From contig OZ038439.1 of NCBI GenBank assembly GCA_964036275.1, positions 4,239,142-4,303,141 of the forward strand: a stretch of DNA of 64,000 nt. Reading direction: 5' to 3'. A program made the translations under genes and the position numbers. Below are positions 37,075 to 46,826 of this stretch, piece after piece (within the stretch, counting starts at the first letter, position 1; each line of letters begins with the position of its first letter). Origin of the DNA: Litoditis marina (Eukaryota > Nematoda > Chromadorea > Rhabditida > Rhabditidae). The notes under the pieces were generated by a model. That model worked only from the letters and a program-made list of their open reading frames with translations. It searched no databases and was not told the DNA's origin.

Positions 37075-39118
37075 CCTTACTTTATATTTGGCTTACTTGG
37101 TGTGTGTGTGTGTGTCTGTCTGAAGCAAATGCCTGCACTTTTGGTCGAAAAAACTGAGGAAACTGAGGAAAATGCACTTTTAGCAGAGATTGAATGGAAG
37201 GCGTGAGCGAACGTGAGCGAGATGCATTTCATTTTTATTCCCAATGGATACGCCGGCGGTAGTGCTTTGATTTTCGGTTATAAAGTTTTTCTATTGGTTA
37301 TTCATAAATACCAATTAATGGAGGCTGCAATGTATAAAACAGAAGAGAATAGATTTTTAACACTCTTTGTATTATTGTTGTTAACCTATGTGTACGTTCT
37401 ATGTGTGAATGTGCTCTTGAATGTTCATTTTTCTCAATTTCTGTCTTTTTCGGTTTTTTTCTGCGGTGTATTTAAAGGTAGAGGTGAGATAGTGGGAGAG
37501 GAAGAATAGAGAGAGAGAGAGGGAAAAAGAGAGACAAAAAGAAAATGAGGAACAGTTTGGTGAGGCGAGAGTAATTCTGTGAGCTGTCCACTTCTCATAT
37601 TCTTTCTCGGTACCCTGCCACCTACGTACGGTACGTATGATATGCTCTCCATGCCGATCTTCACTGTTCATGTGTTCACAGTATCTATTATTGTGATGTA
37701 GTTTGGTTTCACTGTTAGTCTTGAGCCATAGAGCAATATGCAGGGGGGGGGGGAAGAAAGAGAGGATGAAGTGAGTTAGAAAGAGAGAAAGCGAATAATT
37801 GTTCCCATGCCAGCTGTCTATGTGAGCCCCACTGTCCCCATTTTCGGTGTCTATGTGAGCCCCACTGTTCCCATTTTCGCTGTCTATGTGAGCCCCACTG
37901 TCCCCATTTTCGCTGTCTATGTGAGCCCCACTGTTCCCATTTTCGCTGTCTATTTGAGCCCAACTGTCCCTATATTCGCTGTCTATGTGAGCCCCACTGT
38001 CCCCTTTTTCGCTGTCTATGTGAGTCCCACTGTTCCCATGTCCGCTGTCTATGTGAGCCTCACTGTTCCCATGTCCGCTGTCTATATGAGCCCCACTATT
38101 CTCATTCCCGCTGTCTATGTGAGGCCCCAAATTACTCATTTCTGCTGTCTATGTGAGCCCCACTGTCCCCTTTTTCGCTGTCCATGTGAGTCCCACTGTT
38201 CCCATGTCCGCTGTCTATGTGAGCCTCACTGTTCCCATGTCCGCTGTCTATATGAGCCCCACTATTCTCATTTCCGCTGTCTATGTGAGGCCCCAAATTA
38301 CTCATTTCTGCTGTCTATGTGAGCCCCACTGTTACCATGTCCGCTATCTATGTGAGCCTCACTGTTCCCATGTCCGCTGTCTATATGAGCCCCACTATTC
38401 TCATTCCCGCTGTCTATGTGAGGCCCCAAATTACTCATTTCTGCTGTCTATGTGAGCCCCACTGTTCCCATGTCCGCTGTCTATGTGAGCCTCACTGCTC
38501 CCATGTCCGCTGTCTATATGAGCCCCACTGTCCCCATTCCCGCTGTCTATGTCAGCCCCACTATCCCCATTTCCGCTGTCTACGTGAGACCCACTATCCC
38601 CATTTCCGATGTCTATGTGAGCCCCACTGTCCTCATTTCCGCTGTCTATGTGAGCCCCACTGTCCCCATTTCCGCTGTCTATGTCAGCCCCACTATCCCC
38701 ATTTCTGCTGTCTACGTGAGACCCACTATCCCCATTTCCGCTGTCTATGTGAGCCCCAAATTACCCATTTCTGCTGTCTATGTGAGCCCCACTGTCCCCA
38801 TTTACGCTGTCTATGTGAGCCCCACTATCCCCATTTTTGCTGTCCATGTGAGCCCCACTGTTCCCATTTTCACTGAGGGAGAGGTCTCACCCTATGAGAG
38901 GGAGAGGTGTCACGCTCTATGCTATTAAGAGATTTGCGCTCTATGTTGGGAAGAAATCTCGCCCTCAATTTGCTAAAAACGTGATTGAAATGTCTGGGGA
39001 AAAACGTGAGTTCGGGAAACGGAGCGAAAATTAAACAAATACTCCTATGAGGTCTCGCCAGCCTGGACTAAAAACAAGGGAGGCGGAGGCGGCTTTAGCC
39101 GCCGGCGACCTACCTTGT
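37075..39118 (+). mobile_element. Composite element E7 with long 33 bp minisatellite
   Basis: The leader (37075-37540) is collinear with E5. A 33 bp minisatellite fills 37800-38880. A very short stretch of the usual minisatellite (38885-38970) and the hairpin module (39047-39118) close it. Confidence 0.6.
37800..38880 (+). repeat. 33 bp minisatellite, about 33 units
   Basis: The unit is GCTGTCTATGTGAGCCCC plus ACTGTCCCCATTTTC, with point variants and one indel-bearing variant (GAGGCCCCAAATTACTC) that recurs in a higher-order pattern. It gives several overlapping open frames on both strands, for example AVYVSPTVPIF repeated on plus and GAHIDSENGDS repeated on minus. No start context, splice pattern or family match supports translation. 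Confidence 0.75.
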
Positions 39119-40491
39119 CCCTTTCTATAATTCGCCTATTTGGTTTGTCTGAAACTTTTTTGCTGCACTTTTGGTCGAAAAATGGTGAGGAAACTGAGGC
39201 AAGCTGGGTGAGGCAAATGGCGTGGGGGGACGTGAGCCAATAGGTCTTCATTTTCAATTGGTAATGGGATGGGAAGGGTGGTTCATCATTTTGATTGTGG
39301 ATGGATTGTGGATTGCGCTCTATGTTAAGGAGAAGCCTCGCGCTTTATGTAAGAGAGAGGTGTCGAGCTCTTTGTTGAAGAAAATGTTCGCGCTCTATGT
39401 TAAGAAGAATTTCCGCGCTCTATAGTAGGGAGAGGTCTCACCCTCTATGTTGAGAAAAACTGTCGCGCTTTATATTAAGGAGAACTCTCGCGCTCCATGT
39501 TAGGGAGAGGTTTTACACTCTACGTTAAGTTCCGCTCTCTACGTTTAGAAAAACTCTCGCCAACTATGTTAGGGAGAACTTCCGCGCTCTATGTTAAGAA
39601 GAATTCCCGCGCTCTATATTAGGAAGAGGTCTCACGCTCTATGTTAAGGAAAACTCTCGCGCTCTATGTTAGAGAGAGATTTCGCGCTCTATGTTAAGTT
39701 CCGCTCTCTATGTTTAGAAAAACTCTCGCGCTCTATGTTAGGGAGAACTTCCGCGCTCTATGTTAAGAGGAATTCCCGTGCTCTATATTAGGAAGAGGTC
39801 TCACGCTCTATGTTAAAAGAAACTGTCGCGCTTCATACTAAGGAAAACTCTCGCGCTCTATGATAAGGAGAGGTTTCGCGCTCTATGTTAAGTTCAGCTC
39901 TCTATGTTTAGAAAAACTCTCGCGCTCTATGTTAGGGAGAGGTTTCGCGCTCTATGTTAAGTTCCGCTCTCTATGTGTAAAAAAACTCTAGCAATATATG
40001 TTAGGGAGAACTTCCGCGCTCTATGTTAAAAAGAATTCCCGCGCTCTATAGTAGGAAGAGGTCTCACCCTCTATGTTAAGGGAAATTGTCGCGCTTTATA
40101 TTAAGAAAAACTCTGCGCTCCATGTTAGGGAGAGGTTTTGCGCACTATGTTAAGGTAAAGTATCGCACTCTATGTTGAGTGAAGTGTCGCGCTCTATGTA
40201 AAGGTAAAGTGTCGCGCTCTATGTTAAGGTAAAGTGTCGCGCTCTATGTTAAGGTAAAGTGTCGCGCTCTATGTTTGGGAGGATTGTCGCGCTCTATGTT
40301 GAGAATAACTGTCGCGCTCTATGTAGGGAGTACTGTTGCGCGCTGTTAGGGAGTGAAACACCCGCGCCTCCAAAAAAAACAGATTTCGGCAAACAGAGAA
40401 AACAGAAAATTGAATGCCTGAAAGCTCTCGCCAGCCTGGAAAGAAATCAAGGGAGGCGGAGGCGGCTTTAGCCGCCGGCGACCTACCTTGT
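39119..40491 (+). mobile_element. Composite element E8
   Basis: The leader (39119-39310) has TTCTATAATTCGCCTATTTG and CTGCACTTTTGGTCG, matching E1. The minisatellite spans 39312-40350 and the hairpin module 40418-40491. It is followed by unrelated sequence (TCTAATAATACAAATG), so it marks the right edge of the cluster. Confidence 0.65.
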
Positions 40492-41741
40492 ATCTAATAA
40501 TACAAATGTTAAATTTTTTAATGTTTTCTAGATCTAAAACAAAGTTGAAGGGGTTTTCATGCATTTCTGTCGCGCCTTGGGTGGATAAATGTGTTCATCA
40601 CCAGCAAAATATCGTCTGAATATAGAACATTCATTACATGATGCACATACTCAGATGAAAACAGCTTGTAGTTCAGCCTTTTCATTCGAAACAATCGCAA
40701 CGATGCAGTTTCTCTGCGTGTTCTGACACTAGAGGTAAGTTTTGACGAAGAATAGTAAGTAAGGTTAATCATAGGTTACCTTACCACATAATTACATCAG
40801 CAGTCACAACATAGGTCATGTTGAAATTTTTTGATGGAAGACACGGCGAGAGAAAGAGAGTGAGATCTATCAAAAAGCGTAGATTGGAATTATGTGGTGG
40901 TAACCTATGATAACCTTACTGGATGTCCATTTCAAGAAATTACAAACTGTTTATTTCACATCCTGCCGTATGTTTTTACTCATTTCCCATTGTTTAGATA
41001 AGTCAATCTCTCTCAAAAAGACCTTATTCAAGAAAAATGCTCGGTAGTTTGCTGCCTACATGGGCTTAAAGGAGGGCCAGAGAGACACATTTTATTTACA
41101 GAAATGTCGCGACTCGTGTTGACCTAAATTCGGCGATATTTGTGTGGAAGAATGTGAATGTGTGCATCAATTCTGTCATGATGATAAAAAGGAAAAAGTG
41201 AGTTTTTTTTCTCGAAAAAAAAAAGAGAGAGAGCGAGATAGAGATAGAGAACGGAAGATAAAAAGGGAGAAAGGGAGAGGACTGAGAAGAGAAAGTGAAA
41301 TTAGAGGAAGAAAATAGTCTTGTTGTTCTTATTTCCAGCAGCAGTGTGGTCGGGAGTTTTTCGAGCAGCGATGTGAGGAATTGTGCGGAAATACGAAGGA
41401 AAAATAGTGCTACAACAGCAAATAAACAGAATACAAACAATGCATGAAGATAAAGAGATAACCATCTTGGACGTCAAAGTCAAACATTTTCTACAGACAG
41501 AATTACCTTGTAAAAGTGCTTTTTCTGCATTTTGAGTGGTATTTCAACTACTTATGACTTTAACAACATCTATCCGGAATGAATACATGCAAATGTTTTT
41601 GACCACAGTCTATTTGTTTTTCCAATAAATTTTGAGTTCAAATCTCAACCCATCGTAAAATTTAAACTAATGAACCATGTAGCGTGTTTAACTGTGTGTT
41701 TAGTACTGCAGGATTGCGTTACAAAAGTTTATCAGTTCAAA
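40492..41741. other. Spacer with GA-rich tract
   Basis: It holds the MITE at 40758-40920 and a GA-rich stretch at about 41220-41300. No gene is supported. Confidence 0.5.
40758..40920. mobile_element. 163 bp MITE
   Basis: The inverted termini AGTAAGGTTAATCATAGG and CCTATGATAACCTTACT extend into about 35 bp of pairing, with ACCACATAAT on both sides. Its size and lack of coding fit a MITE. Confidence 0.7.
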
Positions 41742-43057
41742 TCAAAGACAGAGTCCCAGTTTGCCATCGCATCCATTTGAGCACTTTGAGCATGGAAAAC
41801 CAGCCTCGTACACATTTTGTCCATAGTAGTTGCCCCTGAAAATCAATAAGTATATTATTCGGTGCGAACTTTTTGATAATGCTACTGAGATAGTACTCAG
41901 ACTATTTAGGCTTTCAGATACCTAACTCTTGACATAAAAGTGTCGCGAATGGGTGCACAAAACGAAAGATGCAGGATGAATGTAAATATCCTGGTTTTTA
42001 TTTAGCTAGATTTAATTGTAGGTTCTTATAATTTTGTGACATGTATTATAAACGCCACCTCGTAAAGAAGCTACGTGAATAAATAACTATGATACATGGA
42101 ATAGGAATACAATTTGCAAACAGTATTTTTTCTTAGTTTTTAATTATCGCTTTGTTCCGATTGAAGTTCCAACTCACGGTTTCTGATAGTTGCAGACGAT
42201 GAATGTTCTGTTACTGGAACATTTTGAGACTCCGCATCCAAGTTTGTTCGAAGTAGCCCACGCCACCTTAAGCATACAACAATCAGAATTTGTTTATTTA
42301 TTTGTTTTATTGTAAGTGAGAACAAATTCACAGAATAATTCTATTTTTCTCTTAAACCGGACCACACATCAACTGCTCTAATTCTTTCGTATCTCGGACT
42401 TCAGGGCCTATAGAACATTTCACGTAATTGTAACTCTTTAGGGTGTATTTCAAATCTTCTCAAATGTATTGAATGCAGTCGTTTCTGCTCAAACTTGGGA
42501 AGAATTTGACAAATATCGTATCATATACCGTAGGGGATCACGTATGATTGAAACGAAGTATATCAACCTGAGTTGCGTGTCCCGCTTTGTTCAGTTCTTT
42601 CCCAGTGAAACGGAGTCCCTCCTTCCAATACGGCATTTCATTGTCTCCCCAACCCTTGGCTGCACCCGCGATCTGGAGAAAGGAAAATCCACCTCCTCCC
42701 CAAGCCATGTAGATATTCTCTCCCATTCCTCTGTTACTCGAATGTTGGAAGACACATTTATCCGAATGTTGCTGGGCGGTTCTAGCCAATGAGGAATCCC
42801 ACGTCTGGAATCCGAAGTTTCAAGTGAACATTTTACTTGTAAGTTTGTTATTAACTAAACTGACGCAACTTCAGTAGTTTTTGGGTATGTTAGGGGCAAT
42901 GATGTTTTGTTCCATAAGCTCTAGAGCAAGTGTTTGATAAACATTACACATTATACATATGATTGGAAAGTTAGAAAATAAAAAATTGCTTATTTAGTTG
43001 TAGTGAAAATTTTTAAATTAATCAGCCAACCATTTTCATGATATTCGCTCCATGCGG
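41742..43057 (-). pseudogene. Truncated duplicate of the SCP/CAP gene
   Basis: It is collinear with 11149-12688 in exons and introns. Exons: 42568-42804, 42178-42266 and 41742-41835, ending in the same TGA. It lacks the first exon and most of the second (only PHGANIMKM remains, next to the 43057 breakpoint), so the signal peptide and HN region are gone. The intron at 12089-12313 of the complete copy is also missing: the frame runs from GENIYMAWGGGG through FSFLQ into IAGAAKGW. What remains is an open CAP core with the KAGHATQ, SNKLGCG and PCSKCSNGC motifs intact. It is probably a non-functional segmental duplicate, unless it is driven by another first exon. Confidence 0.72.
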
Positions 43058-44106
43058 GTCGCGGGGATTTCTTTCTTCTGGTATGATTCGCGACCAGCGA
43101 TAAGCTGGTTCTTGGTCGTAGAAACCAAGAGCACCGGCCTGGTTTCATACTTTGGGGAGTAGTTGCGCGAGAGGGTCTCATCCATCTTCAGGACCATTCT
43201 ACCGTTGGGTACCCCTGGGAGGAGATGGACAACCAGACCAACTGCAAGTATGATAATAAGTTATATGGAAAATAATCCAAGTAAGGAGAGTTGTGAAGGC
43301 ATAGGAAGTAATTCGCAGGAGAGAAGTTTCACTTATATTCTGGCTTATAGAGCGAAGAAAAGAGTGAGATTGAACTGTTTGCAAATTGAAATTCCAATTC
43401 GTGCAAGATTTCAGTCGTAAAGTCCATAAGGGTGAAAGAGTGAACAGAACGAGCAGAATGGCACAAATGTGCCGAAATAGTTAGTAAATGACCGAAAGAG
43501 AGTGGGGACCGAGTTAGAAAGTTTTACCTTTTTCGGCGGGTTTCCCCTTCTTTGTGGCGGTTGTGGGAGGCGGGCCTAGGCTGGCGCGCTTGTTGGCGAG
43601 GGTGGGTACACCAGGAATGGGCGGCGGCTTGGGAACGAATGGGCGCGGAACGTAGGCATTCTGCCTCGGGCCGGGAGCCGGTTTCCAGGATACCATAGGA
43701 GCGGCTGTAATGGTTCAATATATTAGTGGTTGATTGGAAGTCAACCAGTAAAACATGAAGTTTACAAAATCTGTGAAAAAAGGAGACTATTCTAGGAAAT
43801 CAGTGAGACATGAAAGTTTGTGACAATCTGAGTTCTAAGAGACGGGAAAAGAAAAAAGGTAAGCTTTGGTAGGGTAGACTGGGAAGTCACCATGAACTTA
43901 CTGGTATCTTAGCCTGTAACAAGGAGGGAGGAAAGAGATAAGACATGTATACCTTTTTGACGGGCGTCAATTTCGACGAATATCGCCTTGAATGACTTCA
44001 GGATGGCGGAACACAGGGACTCTTCGGACTTCTTCATAACTTCGAAACAGGCATCTTGGAAACTGTCCGCGGTCCACAGAATAGCGGGCATGGTGGAGCA
44101 GTACAT
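43036..44106 (-). CDS. Unrecognised three-exon protein, GC-rich, Pro-rich middle
   Basis: I do not recognise the product. Exons in transcription order: ATG at 44106 (exon 43953-44108), 43528-43704, and 43036-43241 ending in TGA. Phases agree at both junctions (1/2 and 1/2), giving about 178 residues. The N-terminal part is helical and charged (FEVMKKSEESLCSAILKSF). The middle exon is rich in Pro and Lys (PRPFVPKPPPIPGVP, then KKGKPAEK). The C-terminal part has MVLKMDETLSRNYSPKYE and STTKNQLIAGRESYQKK. GC content, above 60 % in the middle exon, is unlike the AT-rich neighbours. The last few codons (MERIS and stop) lie in DNA copied from the CAP gene, so the original C-terminus is probably lost. 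The acceptor just before the ATG would suit trans-splicing. Confidence 0.5.
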
Positions 44107-44427
44107 ATCTGTCGAATGGCTGAAGGATGGGTTTTCCATCTGTCCTCGACCAGTTTGGGCGCGTAATCTTGGGGGCGGAGTCTCCTTCATTCAGGAAGTG
44201 CGCCAAAAGGGTTACGTTAACAGGTTCAAGATTTGTTACAACTTTTTTCAGAAAAAATCGAGTTTTCGCTTTCGTTTTTTCACATGATGGTTTAGGTACC
44301 ATATTGTGAGAAACTTGATGGAAACAGAATTCGATATTTGTCGCTAGGAGTGTGATTTTGACAGTACAAAGTGTGTGCTGTGGAGGCGTGTTGGATGGGT
44401 AAGGCTTGATAGCTTCCCTGTGAACGG

Positions 44428-44502
44428 GCGTCCATAGCGCAGTGGTGAAGGAGGCAGTCCTATTGAGCACACGACGAGGGTTCGATCCCGGTCCGGGCAG
44501 TT
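44428..44502 (+). other. tRNA-like segment 1
   Basis: It has an A-box-like TAGCGCAGTGG at 44435 and a B box GGTTCGATCCC at 44479, spaced as in a tRNA. Acceptor and anticodon stems do not pair convincingly, so I read it as tRNA-derived and not as a working tRNA. Confidence 0.45.
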
Positions 44503-44569
44503 TATTTGCCCCGTGCTGGGATGGGTTCCATCATGTGTCTTGTGGCTAACATCTCTATACAAGATCGTA

Positions 44570-44635
44570 AATAGCGCAGTGGGGTGTGCGCCAGCCTGCG
44601 AACGGGCGCCCACAGGTTCGATTCCGGGTCAAAAC
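44570..44635 (+). other. tRNA-like segment 2
   Basis: TAGCGCAGTGG at 44572 and B box GGTTCGATTCC at 44615 are only about 43 bp apart, so it is degenerate. It lies about 140 bp after the first and near the 3' end of the retrotransposon remnant. Confidence 0.4.
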
Positions 44636-44849
44636 ATTTTTTTGCAAATTTAGTGAAAACCCTATTTCTGTATTTGCGAGTGTTTTGCGGTTGTCCCTTA
44701 GTCCGTTATCAAGGTTTCCGGGACCACAACGGCTTGTTTTGGAGCTAAAAAAAGGGAGTAATGAGATGTGTATTTCCAAATAAGCGCCTTTTGTTTAGAC
44801 AGGTTGACTTTTTGGCGAGAAAAAGAGTCTTCCCGGTAAACTAAGGTAA

Positions 44850-46826
44850 CTACCATTCTGTAATCCATGTACCGTTATCCGTGATGACCATTTTTCCGTT
44901 TTTGTGTTTACATCTCGTCGGAGGAGTTGTACAAAGGGTGGGGGGGGGGTCGTGATTCTGATCTAGACTTGATATATTGTTCCAGTTAGTCCCCTTGGGT
45001 TCCACAAGTGGGAGGAAATTTGGAATAATTCGATATTGTGCACCGTGTATGTGTTTCCAGTAGATGAAGCAGCTATCAGCGGTATCATCTTTTTGGCATA
45101 CGATTTCGAAATTCCTAGTGCCTTCAGGGCAGCATCGTTCTCGGGTCGCCATGAGCCGAATGAGCCTACCACTATAGGGAGTAGGGTAGCTGTGAAGTCT
45201 TTTTTTCACGAAACTCTCTTTGAGAGCGGTATATTTCTCTATTTTCCGGTCATGTGCCTCTCGCATTGCCTTTTCGCCAAGCTCAAAGGGAACACAGACA
45301 TCCATTATTACAACTTCTTTTTTGAACTCATTAGTAAGAATGAGATCCGGACGTTTGAGATCAAGGTGACATTCCTTGTCTACTGCAAAGGTCCAGTCTT
45401 TTCTTGAGCCTTGATTGGCAGTGTGAACAACTCGAGCTAGGACTGCATTGTGGCGTTTGGTTCCCAATTGGTAATTGCAGTGCTGTTGCACGTGTACCAC
45501 GGTTTCCGCAGTTTTACCACATCGGCGACATGTCTTGCTTTTGGTGCTATTTCCGTTAACGATACTAGCATTCAGATGCATCAGATCACAACAGGATTTG
45601 TGGACAAAGTTGTGTTCCAAATAACTAACCCAGCCTCCGTCTTTGACAAAGGTGTTGTTCCGGGTATCTCGTGCAAGAGCCTCTACCAGTTTTCCAGCAC
45701 GTTTAATTGTGGTGAACCTGTGGAAGAGACTTCCTTGTACTTCTACGCGAATTACTCTGTTGCTGGTTTTGATGTGGCTTCAGTTAATGGTAACCTCTGC
45801 GCGGTCGTCGTGTGCAAGCACTTTGAGGACTAAATCACCATTTTCCATGACAAGTTCCAGTTTTTAAAGTGGAGAACTCTTAGTTTTGGACAAGTGATGT
45901 ACCGCTTGTCGAATTCTAGTGAACATTGTGAATCGAGATCCAGAACTACTAGTGGCCGATAAAAGACTTAACATTTCGGTAATCTGGTTGTCGGTAGCTT
46001 CTTTCACTTTATGGAATCGTGAGGCTACAGCTCTCAAGTGGTTCCAGTGAAGACTTTTAATATTGGAATCTTCTGACCAAAGTTTTCGAAGCATAGATGT
46101 GATACTGCTGATCATGATCAGGGTTTTCGGACATTTCACACCCAACCCTCCTTTTCTAATAGGTAGCTGGACGTATTCGTTGGGTGAACCACCCTTGGGA
46201 AGTTTGTGAAAGTCCTTCACTGATTGTCTCACTTTGTCAGCAAGAACATTTACGGCTTTAAGTTCCGGAGCACCGTTCATTCCTATATGTCCCAGCCGTG
46301 GGAGAATGAACGTTTTCAGGGCGTCTGGTTTTTGCCAAGGTGCAAGATTGCTGTCCCGTAGCGTGGACATCCGAAGTAGCTTTCTCGAGGAGATCGCTAG
46401 CATCAGATACTGTTTCAGTACCAATCTTGACACCAAGGTAGTTGTAGTAGTCCTTTCCGGTTAGACATCGAATTGGCTCGCCTCTAAGCTGTATCGGTTC
46501 TACAGTAGTGGCGTCACCCTTATAGATGGTGAGAGAGGCGCATTTGCGAGGTTTAAAGATTAAGTTTAGGCAGCTAGCATCATTGTCCAGTGCATCAATA
46601 TCTTTCTGTAGGCGTTGATTGCTGTCGGCTATGATAGCCATATCGTCAGCGAACGCTAAGATTTGGATGTTTGATGGAATCATGGTGTGTCCTTTTGATC
46701 TCTCTAAGTGTCCTCTTATAAGGTATTCCAACGCTATGTTGAAGAGAGTTATACTGATCGGGTCACCCTGTTTGACTCCTGAATGCAATGTGATGGGTTT
46801 AGTTTTTGCAACTTTTTTTGGCTAAA
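44850..46826 (-). pseudogene. Non-LTR retrotransposon remnant: RT and restriction-like endonuclease (R2/NeSL type)
   Basis: This element copies its RNA into DNA at a nick made by its own endonuclease. Reading on the minus strand from 46826: the second half of the reverse transcriptase is present, with GVKQGDPIS (motif B), LAFADDMAIIAD (catalytic FADD) and NYLGVKIG. Thumb-like sequence follows (WQKPDALKTFILPRL, IRKGGLGVKCP). Then come the zinc knuckle CRRCGKTAETVVHVQQHC and the endonuclease core RPDLIL with VVIMDVCVPFE, and later VVGSFGSWRPENDAALKALG. This order is typical of R2/NeSL-group elements with a type IIS-like nuclease. It is broken: at least one frameshift near 46350-46380, an in-frame stop (after AEVTIN, about 45785), and a one-base frameshift near 45180. 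The finger motifs are absent, because the 5' end stops abruptly at the U2-like array. Confidence 0.82.

Larger units (their letters stand above)
44109..44849. other. Spacer between the unrecognised gene and the retrotransposon remnant
   Basis: It contains two tRNA-like segments. On the minus strand, part of it is open (for example the 167-residue frame ending at 43967), but the phase analysis of the neighbouring gene favours another frame. It may include the 3' untranslated region of the retrotransposon. Confidence 0.45.

Noticed and set aside
37399..38876. Repeat ORFs of 158-246 codons on both strands
   Set aside because: They follow the 33 bp minisatellite and are open on both strands at once.
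43967..44470. 167-codon minus-strand ORF overlapping the first exon of the unrecognised gene
   Set aside because: Its frame does not match the phases of the next two exons, whereas the alternative frame starting at 44106 does.
45036..45833. Plus-strand ORFs of 123 and 127 codons
   Set aside because: They are antisense to the endonuclease part of the retrotransposon, whose motifs are clear on the minus strand.
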